Source: Chryseobacterium sp. KLBC 52 (GTDB lineage: Bacteria > Bacteroidota > Bacteroidia > Flavobacteriales > Weeksellaceae). Taken from it: a DNA stretch of 64,000 nucleotides. The position numbers and the translations under genes are program-made. Under the pieces are notes generated by a model. The model made no database searches and was not told the origin of the DNA. It worked only from the letters and a program-made list of their open reading frames with translations. The stretch lies in NCBI RefSeq assembly GCF_003347605.1, contig NZ_QDFZ01000021.1:40824-104823 (forward strand). Reading direction: 5' to 3'. Positions 8,770-17,568 of the stretch are shown in pieces; position 1 is the stretch's first letter, and each line of letters begins with the position of its first letter.

Positions 8770-9324
8770 CTATTTTAATCTGTCCGGGTTCTGCTTTAAA
8801 AAACTCTCCCATCCGGAATATGATTTGGTATCTGCTATTGTTCCGGAATTAAAATGATGACATACTGCAACGGCAAGACCATCGGAAGCATCTAAGTATT
8901 TTGTAGGAAATTCTTTTAATTTAAGAAGGTTTTGAAGCATTCCTGCTACTTGTTCCTTACTGGCGTTCCCGTTCCCGGTGATAGCCATCTTGATTTTTTT
9001 GGGAGAATATTCCGTAATAGGAATGTTTCTGTACAGACTGGCAGCCATAGCCACTCCTTGCGCACGTCCAAGCTTCAGCATACTCTGTACATTTTTTCCG
9101 TAGAAAGGAGCTTCAAGAGCGACTTCATCAGGGTGAAATTCATCAATAAGGGAAAGGGTTCTCTCAAAAATGTATTTAAGCTTGGTTTCGTGATTGGGAT
9201 ATTTTTTCAAGATGAGTTCATGAATAGAGACCATCTCCATTTTTCCTTTTTTTATGGAGATGATACCAAATCCCATTACCGTTGTCCCCGGGTCAATTCC
9301 TAAAATTATTTTCTCTGAAATCAT
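8770..9324 (-). CDS. ruvC: Crossover junction endodeoxyribonuclease RuvC
   Basis: Holliday-junction resolvase acting with RuvAB in recombination and repair. The 184-residue length is normal. Acidic catalytic residues are visible: Asp in 'ILGIDPGT' at the N-terminus, Glu in 'VALEAPFYG', and Asp in the C-terminal 'YLDASDGLAVAVCHH'. The motif 'GRAQGVAM' is also typical. The start at 9324 is the only Met before the first catalytic Asp. A TATCTTTG element sits only 5 nt upstream of it, implying a leaderless or nearly leaderless mRNA. RuvA and RuvB are not in the window. Confidence 0.96.
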   Translation of the reverse strand: MISEKIILGIDPGTTVMGFGIISIKKGKMEMVSIHELILKKYPNHETKLKYIFERTLSLIDEFHPDEVALEAPFYGKNVQSMLKLGRAQGVAMAASLYRNIPITEYSPKKIKMAITGNGNASKEQVAGMLQNLLKLKEFPTKYLDASDGLAVAVCHHFNSGTIADTKSYSGWESFLKQNPDRLK

Positions 9325-9329
9325 TGCTT

Positions 9330-9337
9330 CAAAGATA
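9330..9337 (-). promoter_or_regulatory. ruvC promoter -7 element
   Basis: TATCTTTG on the minus strand, 5 nt from the ruvC ATG. The transcription start would fall at or next to the A of ATG. Confidence 0.55.
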
Positions 9338-9418
9338 TGACTTTCTATGTTTTAAGTATAAAAAAGTATTACTAAACATTTTCGTTTATGTTTAAAATTT
9401 TAATATCTTTAAATAAAA

Positions 9419-9910
9419 ATGATCATGAAAAATGTATTTAACGTACTTATTGTTCCTGTCTTTCTCTTGTTTAGTTTTAAAGAGGGAAATAATTTAGTTC
9501 AGAATAAGCATTCAGAAACTTTGACAGCAAAGAGCGACCGGATTATTTATTTGTTTTTCAAGGCAGATAAAGATCAGTCAGGAAATGCAAAAATTACGCT
9601 TCAAAGCAGTAAAATTGCAAACGGCAGACTAAAACATGTACCTTCTTTTGAAAGAGATGACGTTCGTAAGGGTGATCTTGTGATCACATTAACAGGGTCT
9701 GACGGAAAAGAAGTAGGTAAACAGCTTGTGAAAGATCCTTTCAATCCTGAATTGGAGGTGTATGAAAAAGAAGGGATTTCCAGACATAAAGCTTCCCTTC
9801 AAAATACGGAATTCAGTGCCCGATTTTCTTATTCTGAAAATATACAGTCGGTAAAGATTGAAAAAGCAACTGATGATGGAGTACTATTATTATTCACACA
9901 AAAACTATAA
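9419..9910 (+). CDS. Small exported protein upstream of the M64 peptidase
   Basis: A 163-residue protein (or 161 from the Met at 9425, which gives a cleaner signal peptide). After the hydrophobic N-terminus ('FNVLIVPVFLLFSF') it is hydrophilic and beta-rich, with 'IIYLFFKADKDQSGNAKITL' and a C-terminal 'VLLLFTQKL'. I recognise no family. Only 2 nt separate it from the M64 protease gene, so it is probably co-expressed and could be a periplasmic inhibitor, chaperone or accessory of that protease; this is inference from position only. Confidence 0.6.
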   Translation: MIMKNVFNVLIVPVFLLFSFKEGNNLVQNKHSETLTAKSDRIIYLFFKADKDQSGNAKITLQSSKIANGRLKHVPSFERDDVRKGDLVITLTGSDGKEVGKQLVKDPFNPELEVYEKEGISRHKASLQNTEFSARFSYSENIQSVKIEKATDDGVLLLFTQKL

Positions 9911-9912
9911 TT

Positions 9913-11271
9913 ATGAAAAAAACTTTATTATCCCTTTTAATCGGAAGCAGTTGTTTTGCACAGTCATTCGAGACCGTTCCTCTTTTACAGAATGGTGACA
10001 ACAGTAAACGAGTTGTTATTGCAGTTTTAGGAGACGGATTTACCTCTGCACAGCAGGCTGCTTTTACAACATCGGCTCAGAATACAGTCAATTATCTTTT
10101 TACAAAAAGTCCCTATACAGAATATAAAAACTATTTCAATGCCTATGCAGTAAAAGTGATTTCTACAGAATCTGGCGTAAAGCATCCTGGAACAGCAACA
10201 GATGTCACAGAGCCTGTGATTCCCGTAACGAATCCCAATAATTATCTCGGATCTACTTTTGATGTTGGTGTTCACCGTTGTATCTACAGTAATACAACCA
10301 ATAAAGTAGGGCAGGTTCTGGCAGCCAATATCCCGGATTATGACATTACTTACGTGCTGGGTAATTCTACAGAATACGGAGGTTGCGGAGGAACTTATGC
10401 TTTTGCTTCACTCAATGGTTCTTCCAATGAAATTGTGGTGCATGAGCTGGGACATTCTTTTGGTAAATTAGCCGATGAATATTGGTTTTCAGGTTCACTG
10501 GAATCCCCCAACAAAACACAGAATTCTAATCCGGCAACGATAAAATGGAAAAACTGGGTAGGATTGAATGGAGTAGGAGTGTATGCCCATGCTGAAAGCC
10601 CAACCTGGTTCCGACCGCATCAGAGTTGTGAGATGAGATATCTTAATCAACAGTTCTGCTCCGTATGTAAAGAGGCAATTATTGAAAAAATTCATAGTCT
10701 GGTTTCTCCTGTAGATTCTTATACTCCGGCAAATAATGCAACTGTTGATGCTACATCCAATGTTACTTTCACGGTCAACGAAATCCTTCCTATTCCGAAT
10801 ACACTGGTCAATTCATGGAGTTTAAACGGAACGGCTCTTGGACAAACAGGAAGCAGCATTACTATCACTCCGGGACAACTTAACAATGGAAATAATACCC
10901 TGACGCTTTCGGTAGTAGATAACAATCCGCTTTTGAAAGTAGATAATCACAGTACACTCCATGTTACCAACGTTTCGTGGACTTTGAGCAAAACTACGCT
11001 TAAGCTTTCAGAGGTAAAAGCTGAGGAGAGACGTTTCAGTATTTATCCTAACCCGACAGATGGAGAATTTTTCATTAAAGGCAAACAAGGCTTTTCAAAA
11101 GAGGTGAAAGTAGAAGTTTATGATGCCTCGGGAAAGCTTATTCCATCTCGATTTGAACTGAATGATTCTGCTATAAAGGTTGATATTAAAAACTATCCGG
11201 CAGGTACTTATCTGTTGAATGTAAAAGAAAATAAAAATCTGATTATTTCTCAGAAGATCATCAAAGAATAA
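9913..11271 (+). CDS. Secreted M64 family metallopeptidase with T9SS type A sorting domain
   Basis: A 452-residue secreted zinc protease of the IgA-peptidase M64 family. It has a signal peptide (residues 1-17, ending 'SSCFAQ'), 'VIAVLGDGFTSAQQ', and the zinc motif HELGHSFGKLADEYW beginning at His177, with HExxHxxG and a downstream Asp-Glu-Tyr as in M64. A beta-sandwich-like stretch follows (about 270-355), then a T9SS type A domain ('FSIYPNPTDGEFFIKG', 'YPAGTYLLNV', 'IISQKIIKE'). Homologues cleave immunoglobulin in gut bacteria, but the substrate here is unknown. It is the second gene of a two-gene unit and ends at the hairpin near 11281. Confidence 0.9.
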   Translation: MKKTLLSLLIGSSCFAQSFETVPLLQNGDNSKRVVIAVLGDGFTSAQQAAFTTSAQNTVNYLFTKSPYTEYKNYFNAYAVKVISTESGVKHPGTATDVTEPVIPVTNPNNYLGSTFDVGVHRCIYSNTTNKVGQVLAANIPDYDITYVLGNSTEYGGCGGTYAFASLNGSSNEIVVHELGHSFGKLADEYWFSGSLESPNKTQNSNPATIKWKNWVGLNGVGVYAHAESPTWFRPHQSCEMRYLNQQFCSVCKEAIIEKIHSLVSPVDSYTPANNATVDATSNVTFTVNEILPIPNTLVNSWSLNGTALGQTGSSITITPGQLNNGNNTLTLSVVDNNPLLKVDNHSTLHVTNVSWTLSKTTLKLSEVKAEERRFSIYPNPTDGEFFIKGKQGFSKEVKVEVYDASGKLIPSRFELNDSAIKVDIKNYPAGTYLLNVKENKNLIISQKIIKE

Positions 11272-11280
11272 ATGAAACGA

Positions 11281-11308
11281 AACCGGCTCCAGCAGCCGGT
11301 TTTATTTT
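11281..11308. terminator. Bidirectional terminator hairpin
   Basis: AACCGGCT pairs with AGCCGGTT around a 5-nt loop, followed by TTTATTTTT on the plus strand. It separates the converging M64 peptidase and 2H phosphoesterase genes and overlaps the end of the latter. Confidence 0.75.
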
Positions 11309-11826
11309 TCCAGTTTTTTCTCTGCAATAGGAACCCACTGTCCATCGTGACGCAGGAGAAGTATTTTGTCAACTATGAATTTAGTTTTATATTCCGTGCT
11401 TTCATATTTTTCCCATGCTTTAAGATAATTTTCCCAGGTCAGATCTCTGAATCCCACCGTCATATGAGGGTGAAAAGAATATTGAGCAAAATTAAAATAT
11501 TCCTTTACCCTATGATAAAGCTCTGTTAATTGAACATTTTCTTTTGGCTGAATATAGAGTACAGGATTTTTAGGGTTAGGAAAGCTTCCAAATCCATCCA
11601 TCTCCAGTTCAAAGGGGGCTATCTGCGTATTGATCTTCTGAAAAGCAATATGAATATCGTCCTCCAGTTCAATTTCTCTTGAAAAGGGAGGGAAAAGGGT
11701 AATATGAGCTTCATTTTTCAAAGCCTTGGAATTGGCATAATTTATTGCCAGATCTTCTTTAAACACTTTTATTTTTTCAATAATTTCCTGAGGAGGATAA
11801 ATGGCAATGAAGTACATTTTTTTCAT
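11302..11826 (-). CDS. 2'-5' RNA ligase family protein (2H phosphoesterase)
   Basis: A 174-residue cytosolic protein with the two His-x-Thr catalytic motifs of the 2H superfamily: 'EAHITLFPPF' near residue 42 and 'FHPHMTVGFRDL' near residue 123. Members act on cyclic phosphodiester ends of RNA or on small cyclic nucleotides; the substrate of this one cannot be told from sequence. It runs convergent to the M64 gene. The serine hydrolase gene lies 30 nt upstream on the same strand, so the two may share a transcript. Confidence 0.88.
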   Translation of the reverse strand: MKKMYFIAIYPPQEIIEKIKVFKEDLAINYANSKALKNEAHITLFPPFSREIELEDDIHIAFQKINTQIAPFELEMDGFGSFPNPKNPVLYIQPKENVQLTELYHRVKEYFNFAQYSFHPHMTVGFRDLTWENYLKAWEKYESTEYKTKFIVDKILLLRHDGQWVPIAEKKLEK

Positions 11827-11856
11827 ACGGCAATTTAGTTTTTTTACATCCGGAAA

Positions 11857-12969
11857 TTAATGCTTTATCCTGAGCTGTGTAAGCGTATTCTCAAGATGAT
11901 CAGTGATTTTTTTCACTTCAATATGAGGTCTGAAGATCACTCCTTTTCCTCTTTCTTCATCGGCAATATTAGACAGAATAATCACAGAAGTTTTAGTATC
12001 CGGATAATAGATGTTTAAGGAAGGAGAACCTTTTATATAACCGCTGTGGAAATAAGAATTGGGTTGACCGATATTAAGCATAATTCCATAAGCGTAACCC
12101 ATTTTTCCAAAAATAGCATGGTGCCTTTCTGAACTTTTTGCCATGAATAGTTTAAGAGTTTCCGGTTTTAAAATTTTTCCGCCGTAGAGAGCATTATTCC
12201 ATGAATGAAGATCCTGAATCGTAGATAATATTCCACCAGCAGGTGTCCCTATTTCTGGTCCGCCTAATCTTTTCGGCATATTGGGAACTTCTGAGAATTT
12301 GGCAGGTGTCCCGACATAAGCACTGGCAAAATTATTTCCTTTGAAGATATTTCCTGTGGAAGAATGAGTCATTCCTGCTTTTTTGAACAGTTCCAATACA
12401 TTCGCATCATATGATTTTCCAGAGACTTTTTCCACAATCTTTCCAAGAGTATTGAATCCATCGTTGGAGTAAAAGAAATCTGATCCGCTTTTGAACATCA
12501 GTTTTCCACCCATCAGATTCAAACCTGAAGTATGATTTAACAGCTGATGAATTGTGATGTTTTCATATTCTTTAATCTGAAATTCTTTCAGGTATTTTGA
12601 AGCTTTATCTGTCACATTCAGTTTTCCCTGTTCCATCTGAAGCAAAATAAGAACAGCGGTGAACTGTTTGCTCACAGATCCGATTGCAAAAATAGTATTG
12701 CTGTCAATTTTAGTTTTTCTTTTAAAATCTGAATAACCGTTTTCCCTTCTGTAAAGTGGAATAGAATCTTTAAAAACGGCAATACTTCCATTGAAATGAT
12801 ACTTCTTGAAAGTAGAATCAATCTGTTGTTCTAAAAGTGTTTTCTGAAAAGCAGTGATGGTAGAATCTATAATTGCTTTTTTATCAACATACGTCATTTT
12901 GGGTGCTTCAGTAGTACTGCATGAAAGCAAAGCACAGAAAAGGGAAAGGAATACTAAATTTTTGATCAC
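11857..12969 (-). CDS. Serine hydrolase, beta-lactamase/class C-like lipoprotein
   Basis: A 370-residue predicted lipoprotein: signal with lipobox LLSC (Cys17). It carries the penicillin-binding/class C beta-lactamase motifs SxxK ('GSVSKQFTA'), YxN ('FYSNDGFN') and the third box HSG ('FHSGYIKGSP'). Such proteins hydrolyse esters, D-amino peptides or cell-wall stems; true beta-lactam resistance is not implied by the motifs. The domain starts near residue 50 with 'FNGSIAVFKDS'. It lies upstream of the 2H phosphoesterase gene on the same strand. Confidence 0.88.
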   Translation of the reverse strand: MIKNLVFLSLFCALLSCSTTEAPKMTYVDKKAIIDSTITAFQKTLLEQQIDSTFKKYHFNGSIAVFKDSIPLYRRENGYSDFKRKTKIDSNTIFAIGSVSKQFTAVLILLQMEQGKLNVTDKASKYLKEFQIKEYENITIHQLLNHTSGLNLMGGKLMFKSGSDFFYSNDGFNTLGKIVEKVSGKSYDANVLELFKKAGMTHSSTGNIFKGNNFASAYVGTPAKFSEVPNMPKRLGGPEIGTPAGGILSTIQDLHSWNNALYGGKILKPETLKLFMAKSSERHHAIFGKMGYAYGIMLNIGQPNSYFHSGYIKGSPSLNIYYPDTKTSVIILSNIADEERGKGVIFRPHIEVKKITDHLENTLTQLRIKH

Positions 12970-13152
12970 AGGTGTTGTATTTTTTAATGATGATTGATAC
13001 TCTTAAAGATATTAAAATATCCTAAAGAGCAGTAAGGGAAGCAAATTGCGTGCTAGGATGAGGTTCCGGAGCAATTTAATACTGATTTAATCAATCTTTG
13101 TGGAATATTTCAGTCTTATGAATGAAATAACTCCTGTAATAAATAGTACATT

Positions 13153-13184
13153 GAAAAAGCCTGTGGAAGAATATTCTCAGGCTT
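13153..13184 (-). terminator. Terminator of the Dph6-like gene
   Basis: On the minus strand AAGCCTG pairs with CAGGCTT around a 13-nt loop, followed by TTTTCAATG; it touches the stop codon region at 13183. Confidence 0.65.
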
Positions 13185-13893
13185 ATTTTAATATCAAATC
13201 ACTAAACCAGAAAACATATTCTCCATCTTCTTCGTCAGGAGATGTTTTGGGTTTAGGATACGTTTTCTTTACTGTTTCTCCAATTTCAAACTGAACCGGA
13301 TTTTTGAAAATAGGACCATCAAAAGTAAAAGTATGAAACTCTCCGTTTTCTCCGCATGGATCTACATTTTCAGGAAGATCGTTAATGAATTGCTGGTCAA
13401 TAATTCGTCCGGCAAAGCTTTGATCAAGGTAAGATCCGTTGACACAGGTTACGATGGTTTTAAAACCAAGATCTAAGAATTCATGGATGAGGTTGGAGGT
13501 GTTTTGTTTCCAAAGAGGAAATACTGCTTTCATGTCAATAGCATTTAATTGGTCTTCTCTGTATTTTCTCAGATCTTCCAGAAAGATATCTCCAAAAATT
13601 GAATGAGTAATACCCTGAGCCTTAATTTCAGTCATTGTTGTACTCATGATCTGCTGATATTCTTCCATGGATGGTTCTTTAGGAAGCTCCATTTTGGTTA
13701 ATGAAATACCGAGGCTTTCCGCTTGTTTTTCCAGCAGAGAAACATGCACACCATGCATAGAGATTCTTTGAAATTCCTGATTGATACTGGTAAGCAGAGT
13801 ACTGACCTCGTACTGGCCTTCCTGTAGTATTTTATAAAGAGCGAGGGAAGAATCTTTTCCACTGCTCCAGTTGAATAAAGCTTTTGGTTTCAT
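13183..13893 (-). CDS. Dph6-like ATP-binding protein (diphthine-ammonia ligase family)
   Basis: A 236-residue cytosolic PP-loop ATPase. The N-terminus carries 'FNWSSGKDSSLALYK', the SGGxDS-like P-loop, and the later motifs 'GDIFLEDLRKYRE' and 'DPCGENGEFHTF' are typical of this family, whose eukaryotic and archaeal relatives amidate diphthine on EF2. Bacteria lack diphthamide, so the bacterial substrate is unknown. The start at MKPKAL (13893) is used because a Met 7 codons upstream falls inside the terminator of the preceding icmF gene. It is therefore transcribed separately from icmF, or by read-through. Confidence 0.88.
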   Translation of the reverse strand: MKPKALFNWSSGKDSSLALYKILQEGQYEVSTLLTSINQEFQRISMHGVHVSLLEKQAESLGISLTKMELPKEPSMEEYQQIMSTTMTEIKAQGITHSIFGDIFLEDLRKYREDQLNAIDMKAVFPLWKQNTSNLIHEFLDLGFKTIVTCVNGSYLDQSFAGRIIDQQFINDLPENVDPCGENGEFHTFTFDGPIFKNPVQFEIGETVKKTYPKPKTSPDEEDGEYVFWFSDLILK

Positions 13894-13895
13894 TG

Positions 13896-13928
13896 TAAAA
13901 TAAAAATCTCCCAAAAATAGGGAGATTT
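13896..13928 (-). terminator. Terminator of the icmF gene
   Basis: On the minus strand AAATCTCCC pairs with GGGAGATTT around a 7-nt loop, followed by TTTTTATTTTA. It lies 37 nt past the icmF stop. Confidence 0.85.
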
Positions 13929-13964
13929 CATGTATTTATAAATTATAATGATTGTATCTGTACA

Positions 13965-16900
13965 TTACATATTTCTTCTGTACTTACCGCCTACTTCAAA
14001 TAAAGCATTGGTAATCTGTCCTAATGAACAGTATTTCACAGCATCCATCATCACTTCAAATAAGTTTTGCTGGTTGATGGCTGCATGTTGAAGTTTTCTT
14101 AAAGCTTCGTCAGACTTACTTTCATTGGCTTGCTGGAAGTTGTGAAGAGATTCAATCTGCGCTTGTTTCTCCTCTTCTGTAGAACGGATAACTTCTCCTG
14201 GTAAAACAGTTGGTGAACCATCTTTTCCTAAGAAAGTATTAACTCCGATGATCGGATATTCACCGGTATGCTTCAGCCATTCGTAATGCATAGATTCTTC
14301 CTGGATTTTAGAACGCTGATACATCGTTTCCATTGCTCCAAGAACACCACCTCTTTCTGTGATTCTGTCGAATTCCGTATATACAGCTTCTTCTACAAGA
14401 TCCGTTAATTCTTCAATGATGAATGATCCCTGAAGCGGATTTTCGTTTTTAGCCAATCCTAATTCTTTGTTGATGATCAACTGAATCGCCATTGCTCTTC
14501 TTACCGATTGCTCAGTAGGCGTTGTAATGGCTTCGTCATAAGCATTGGTGTGAAGTGAATTACAGTTATCATAGATCGCATAAAGTGCCTGAAGAGTTGT
14601 TCTGATATCGTTGAAATCAATTTCCTGAGCGTGGAGAGAACGTCCTGATGTCTGAATATGGTACTTTAACATCTGGCTTCTTTCATCTGCTCCGTATTTT
14701 AATTTCATAGCTTTTGCCCAGATTCTTCTTGCCACACGTCCGATTACTGAATATTCAGGGTCGATACCATTGGAGAAGAAGAAAGATAAGTTCGGTGCAA
14801 AATCATTGATATCCATTCCACGGCTTAAGTAATATTCCACATAAGTGAATCCGTTAGCCAGTGTGAATGCCAATTGGGAAACCGGATTCGCTCCCGCTTC
14901 AGCAATATGGTACCCCGAAATGGAAACAGAGTAGAAGTTTCTTACTTTTTCTCTGATGAAATATTCCTGAACGTCACCCATTAATCTCAATGCAAATTCT
15001 GTAGAGAAGATACATGTATTCTGAGCCTGGTCTTCTTTTAGAATGTCAGCCTGAACGGTACCACGAACCGTAGCAATTGTTTTAGCTTTAATTTCTGCAT
15101 ATACATCAGCAGGGATTACTTCATCACCTGTTAATCCCAGAAGCTGTAGTCCTAAACCGTTGTTGGATGGAGGAAGTTCACCGTTGTATTTTGGTCTTTC
15201 TAATCCTTTATCATCGAATTTTTCCTTCAGCTTAGCTTCTACTTTAGACTCTAAACCATTTTCTTTGATATATTTTTCAACATTCTGATCGATGGCAGCA
15301 TTCATAAAGAAAGCCAGTAGCATCGGTGCAGGACCGTTGATGGTCATTGAAACCGAAGTTAATGCATTCACCAGATCAAATCCGGAATATAATTTCTTCG
15401 CATCATCCAGTGTCGCAATAGAAACTCCTGCGTTCCCGATTTTACCATAAATATCTGGTGGTAAAGCAGGATCCTGACCATATAATGTTACCGAGTCAAA
15501 TGCTGTAGATAAACGTTTTGCAGGCATTTCTGCAGAAACATAATGGAATCTTCTGTTGGTTCTTTCAGGGCCTCCTTCTCCTGCAAACATCCTTGTAGGA
15601 TCTTCACCGGTTCTTTTGAACGGATAAATACCTGCAGTGTAAGGGAAGCTTCCCGGTAGATTTTCCTGGCCTTTCCATTTGATCAGATCACCCCAGTCAT
15701 TGTATTTTGGTAATGCAATTTTTGGAATTCTCAAATGAGATAAAGACTCTGTGGAAGTTTCAACCTTAATTTCTTTTCCTCTTACGAAATAAGAATAAAA
15801 CTCAGCATGGAAAGCTTTTTTCGTATCGTCCCATGTTTTTAGGAAGTCGATGTTATCCTGTTGAAGCTCTTTTTCTGCTTTTTGGTATTCAGCATCCAAA
15901 ACTTCATTGGAAATGATATTTTTTACGCCTTCAATATGATACATTTTTCTGGCCAGTTCAGCCTGTTTTTCAATATTGATGTCGTATTGTTTGTTGTTTT
16001 CAACGATTTCAGAAAGATAACGGACTCTTTTCGGAGGGATAATCGTTACTTCTTCTGTAACTTCCTGCTCCACAAAAGTTTTAAGATTTAAATCCGCGAA
16101 TTTATCGTTTACTTTTGAAACTAGTCTGTTGTATAATTCTGTAGTTCCGTGATCGTTAAACTGAGAGGCTTTTGTTGCGTACACCGGCATATCATCTAAT
16201 GGGCTTTCCCATAGAAGGTGGTTTCTCTGGAACTGCTTTCTTACCGCCTGAAGCGCATCCAATGCACCACGTTTGTCGGATTTATTCAATGCTACCAGAT
16301 CCGCATAGTCTAACATGTCGATTTTTTCCAACTGTGTAGAAGCTCCATATTCAGGAGTCATTACATACATGGAAACATCTGCAAAATCAGAAACTTCTGA
16401 ACCAGACTGCCCGATCCCTGAAGTTTCAAGGATGATGACGTCCGGATGAGCCAGTTTCAATACATTCAGTGCAGAGTGAATAAACGGAGAAACGGAAACG
16501 TTGTTTTCTCTGGTTGCCATTGAACGCATATAAACTCTTGGATCATTGATCGCATTCATACGGATTCTGTCTCCTAATAAAGCACCTCCGGTTTTCTTTT
16601 TCGAAGGGTCAATGGAAATAATGGCGATTTTTTTATCTGTATTGGAGCGTAAGAAACGTCTTACCAGTTCATCTGTTAAAGAAGACTTACCTGCTCCTCC
16701 GGTACCGGTGATACCAATAATTGGAATAGTAAGATCTTGAGATTTCTCGTCGATTGCTTTTACAAGCTCAGGCTTTTCTTCGGAGAAGTTTTCAACAGCT
16801 GAGATGATCTGTGCAATGCTTGACGGGTTTTCAAAACTGATATCGTCAAGATTTTTTGCGGTAACATCTTTTCCCGTTGCAAAATCTGATCTGTGTACCA

Positions 16901-17312
16901 GATCATCAATCATTCCCTGAAGACCAAGCTCACGCCCGTCATCCGGAGAATAAATTCTGTCGATTCCGTAAGACATCAGATCTTTGATTTCTTCAGGCAG
17001 AATTACACCGCCGCCGCCGCCAAAGATCTTGATCTGAGGTGAATTTTTTTCTCTCAACAGATCATAGATATATTTGAAATATTCATTGTGACCTCCCTGA
17101 TATGAAGTTAATGCAATAGCATTGGCATCTTCCTGGATTGCTGTATTTACAACTTCTTCTGCCGATTTATCGTGTCCTAAATGGATCACTTCGCATCCTG
17201 TTCCCTGAATGACACGACGCATAATATTGATCGCAGCATCGTGTCCATCAAATAATGAAGCAGCAGTTACGATTCTTACCTTGTTGGTTGGAGTATATTT
17301 TTGGGTTTCCAT
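13965..17312 (-). CDS. icmF: Fused isobutyryl-CoA mutase IcmF (B12-dependent)
   Basis: An 1115-residue cytosolic enzyme that rearranges the carbon skeleton of acyl-CoA (isobutyryl/butyryl-CoA) with adenosylcobalamin. The domain order is the diagnostic IcmF fusion: B12-binding domain (about 1-140, 'AASLFDGHDAAINIMRR', 'SYQGGHNEYFKYI', 'FGGGGGVI'), a MeaB-type GTPase (Walker A GTGGAGKS, residues 203-210), a linker, and the mutase barrel (from about 560: 'AGEGGPERTNRRFHYVSA', 'LYGQDPALPPDIYGKIGNAG'). The GTPase acts as a chaperone loading the cofactor. Substrate choice (isobutyryl versus methylmalonyl) cannot be fixed without aligning active-site residues. It is monocistronic with a TATATTTG promoter. 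Confidence 0.9.
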   Translation of the reverse strand: METQKYTPTNKVRIVTAASLFDGHDAAINIMRRVIQGTGCEVIHLGHDKSAEEVVNTAIQEDANAIALTSYQGGHNEYFKYIYDLLREKNSPQIKIFGGGGGVILPEEIKDLMSYGIDRIYSPDDGRELGLQGMIDDLVHRSDFATGKDVTAKNLDDISFENPSSIAQIISAVENFSEEKPELVKAIDEKSQDLTIPIIGITGTGGAGKSSLTDELVRRFLRSNTDKKIAIISIDPSKKKTGGALLGDRIRMNAINDPRVYMRSMATRENNVSVSPFIHSALNVLKLAHPDVIILETSGIGQSGSEVSDFADVSMYVMTPEYGASTQLEKIDMLDYADLVALNKSDKRGALDALQAVRKQFQRNHLLWESPLDDMPVYATKASQFNDHGTTELYNRLVSKVNDKFADLNLKTFVEQEVTEEVTIIPPKRVRYLSEIVENNKQYDINIEKQAELARKMYHIEGVKNIISNEVLDAEYQKAEKELQQDNIDFLKTWDDTKKAFHAEFYSYFVRGKEIKVETSTESLSHLRIPKIALPKYNDWGDLIKWKGQENLPGSFPYTAGIYPFKRTGEDPTRMFAGEGGPERTNRRFHYVSAEMPAKRLSTAFDSVTLYGQDPALPPDIYGKIGNAGVSIATLDDAKKLYSGFDLVNALTSVSMTINGPAPMLLAFFMNAAIDQNVEKYIKENGLESKVEAKLKEKFDDKGLERPKYNGELPPSNNGLGLQLLGLTGDEVIPADVYAEIKAKTIATVRGTVQADILKEDQAQNTCIFSTEFALRLMGDVQEYFIREKVRNFYSVSISGYHIAEAGANPVSQLAFTLANGFTYVEYYLSRGMDINDFAPNLSFFFSNGIDPEYSVIGRVARRIWAKAMKLKYGADERSQMLKYHIQTSGRSLHAQEIDFNDIRTTLQALYAIYDNCNSLHTNAYDEAITTPTEQSVRRAMAIQLIINKELGLAKNENPLQGSFIIEELTDLVEEAVYTEFDRITERGGVLGAMETMYQRSKIQEESMHYEWLKHTGEYPIIGVNTFLGKDGSPTVLPGEVIRSTEEEKQAQIESLHNFQQANESKSDEALRKLQHAAINQQNLFEVMMDAVKYCSLGQITNALFEVGGKYRRNM

Positions 17313-17339
17313 AAAAATTCTAGAAAGTTTCTAAGTTTC

Positions 17340-17347
17340 CAAATATA
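17340..17347 (-). promoter_or_regulatory. icmF promoter -7 element
   Basis: TATATTTG on the minus strand, 27 nt upstream of the icmF ATG. Confidence 0.55.
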
Positions 17348-17543
17348 ATAATAAAAAAAGAACCTTGTGTTTGATTTTATATTGTTGATTTTCAGTTTTT
17401 TAATTCGTTTTATTTAATTATATCTCCCCAATTTTGTGTGTAAATGTTTGAAAGTTGAATGGTTCGGTAAGTACAGAATTAAAATGAGTTATGGCGATTT
17501 CATTTTCAAATAAGGCTTCTTCAGATTCTCAAATTAATTTCTC

Positions 17544-17551
17544 TATTTTTG
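17544..17551 (+). promoter_or_regulatory. Promoter of the small membrane protein gene
   Basis: TATTTTTG, matching TAnnTTTG, lies 17 nt upstream of the ATG at 17569 and downstream of an alternative ATG at 17491, which settles the start. Confidence 0.6.
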
Positions 17552-17568
17552 CACCATATTTTACAAAC

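Noticed and set aside
11857..12969. Antibiotic-resistance beta-lactamase
   Set aside because: SxxK, YxN and HSG motifs are shared by many esterases and peptidases of this superfamily; nothing shows beta-lactam activity.
13100..13294. Plus-strand 64-residue frame near the Dph6-like gene
   Set aside because: It overlaps the terminator and the end of the minus-strand gene; no family resemblance.
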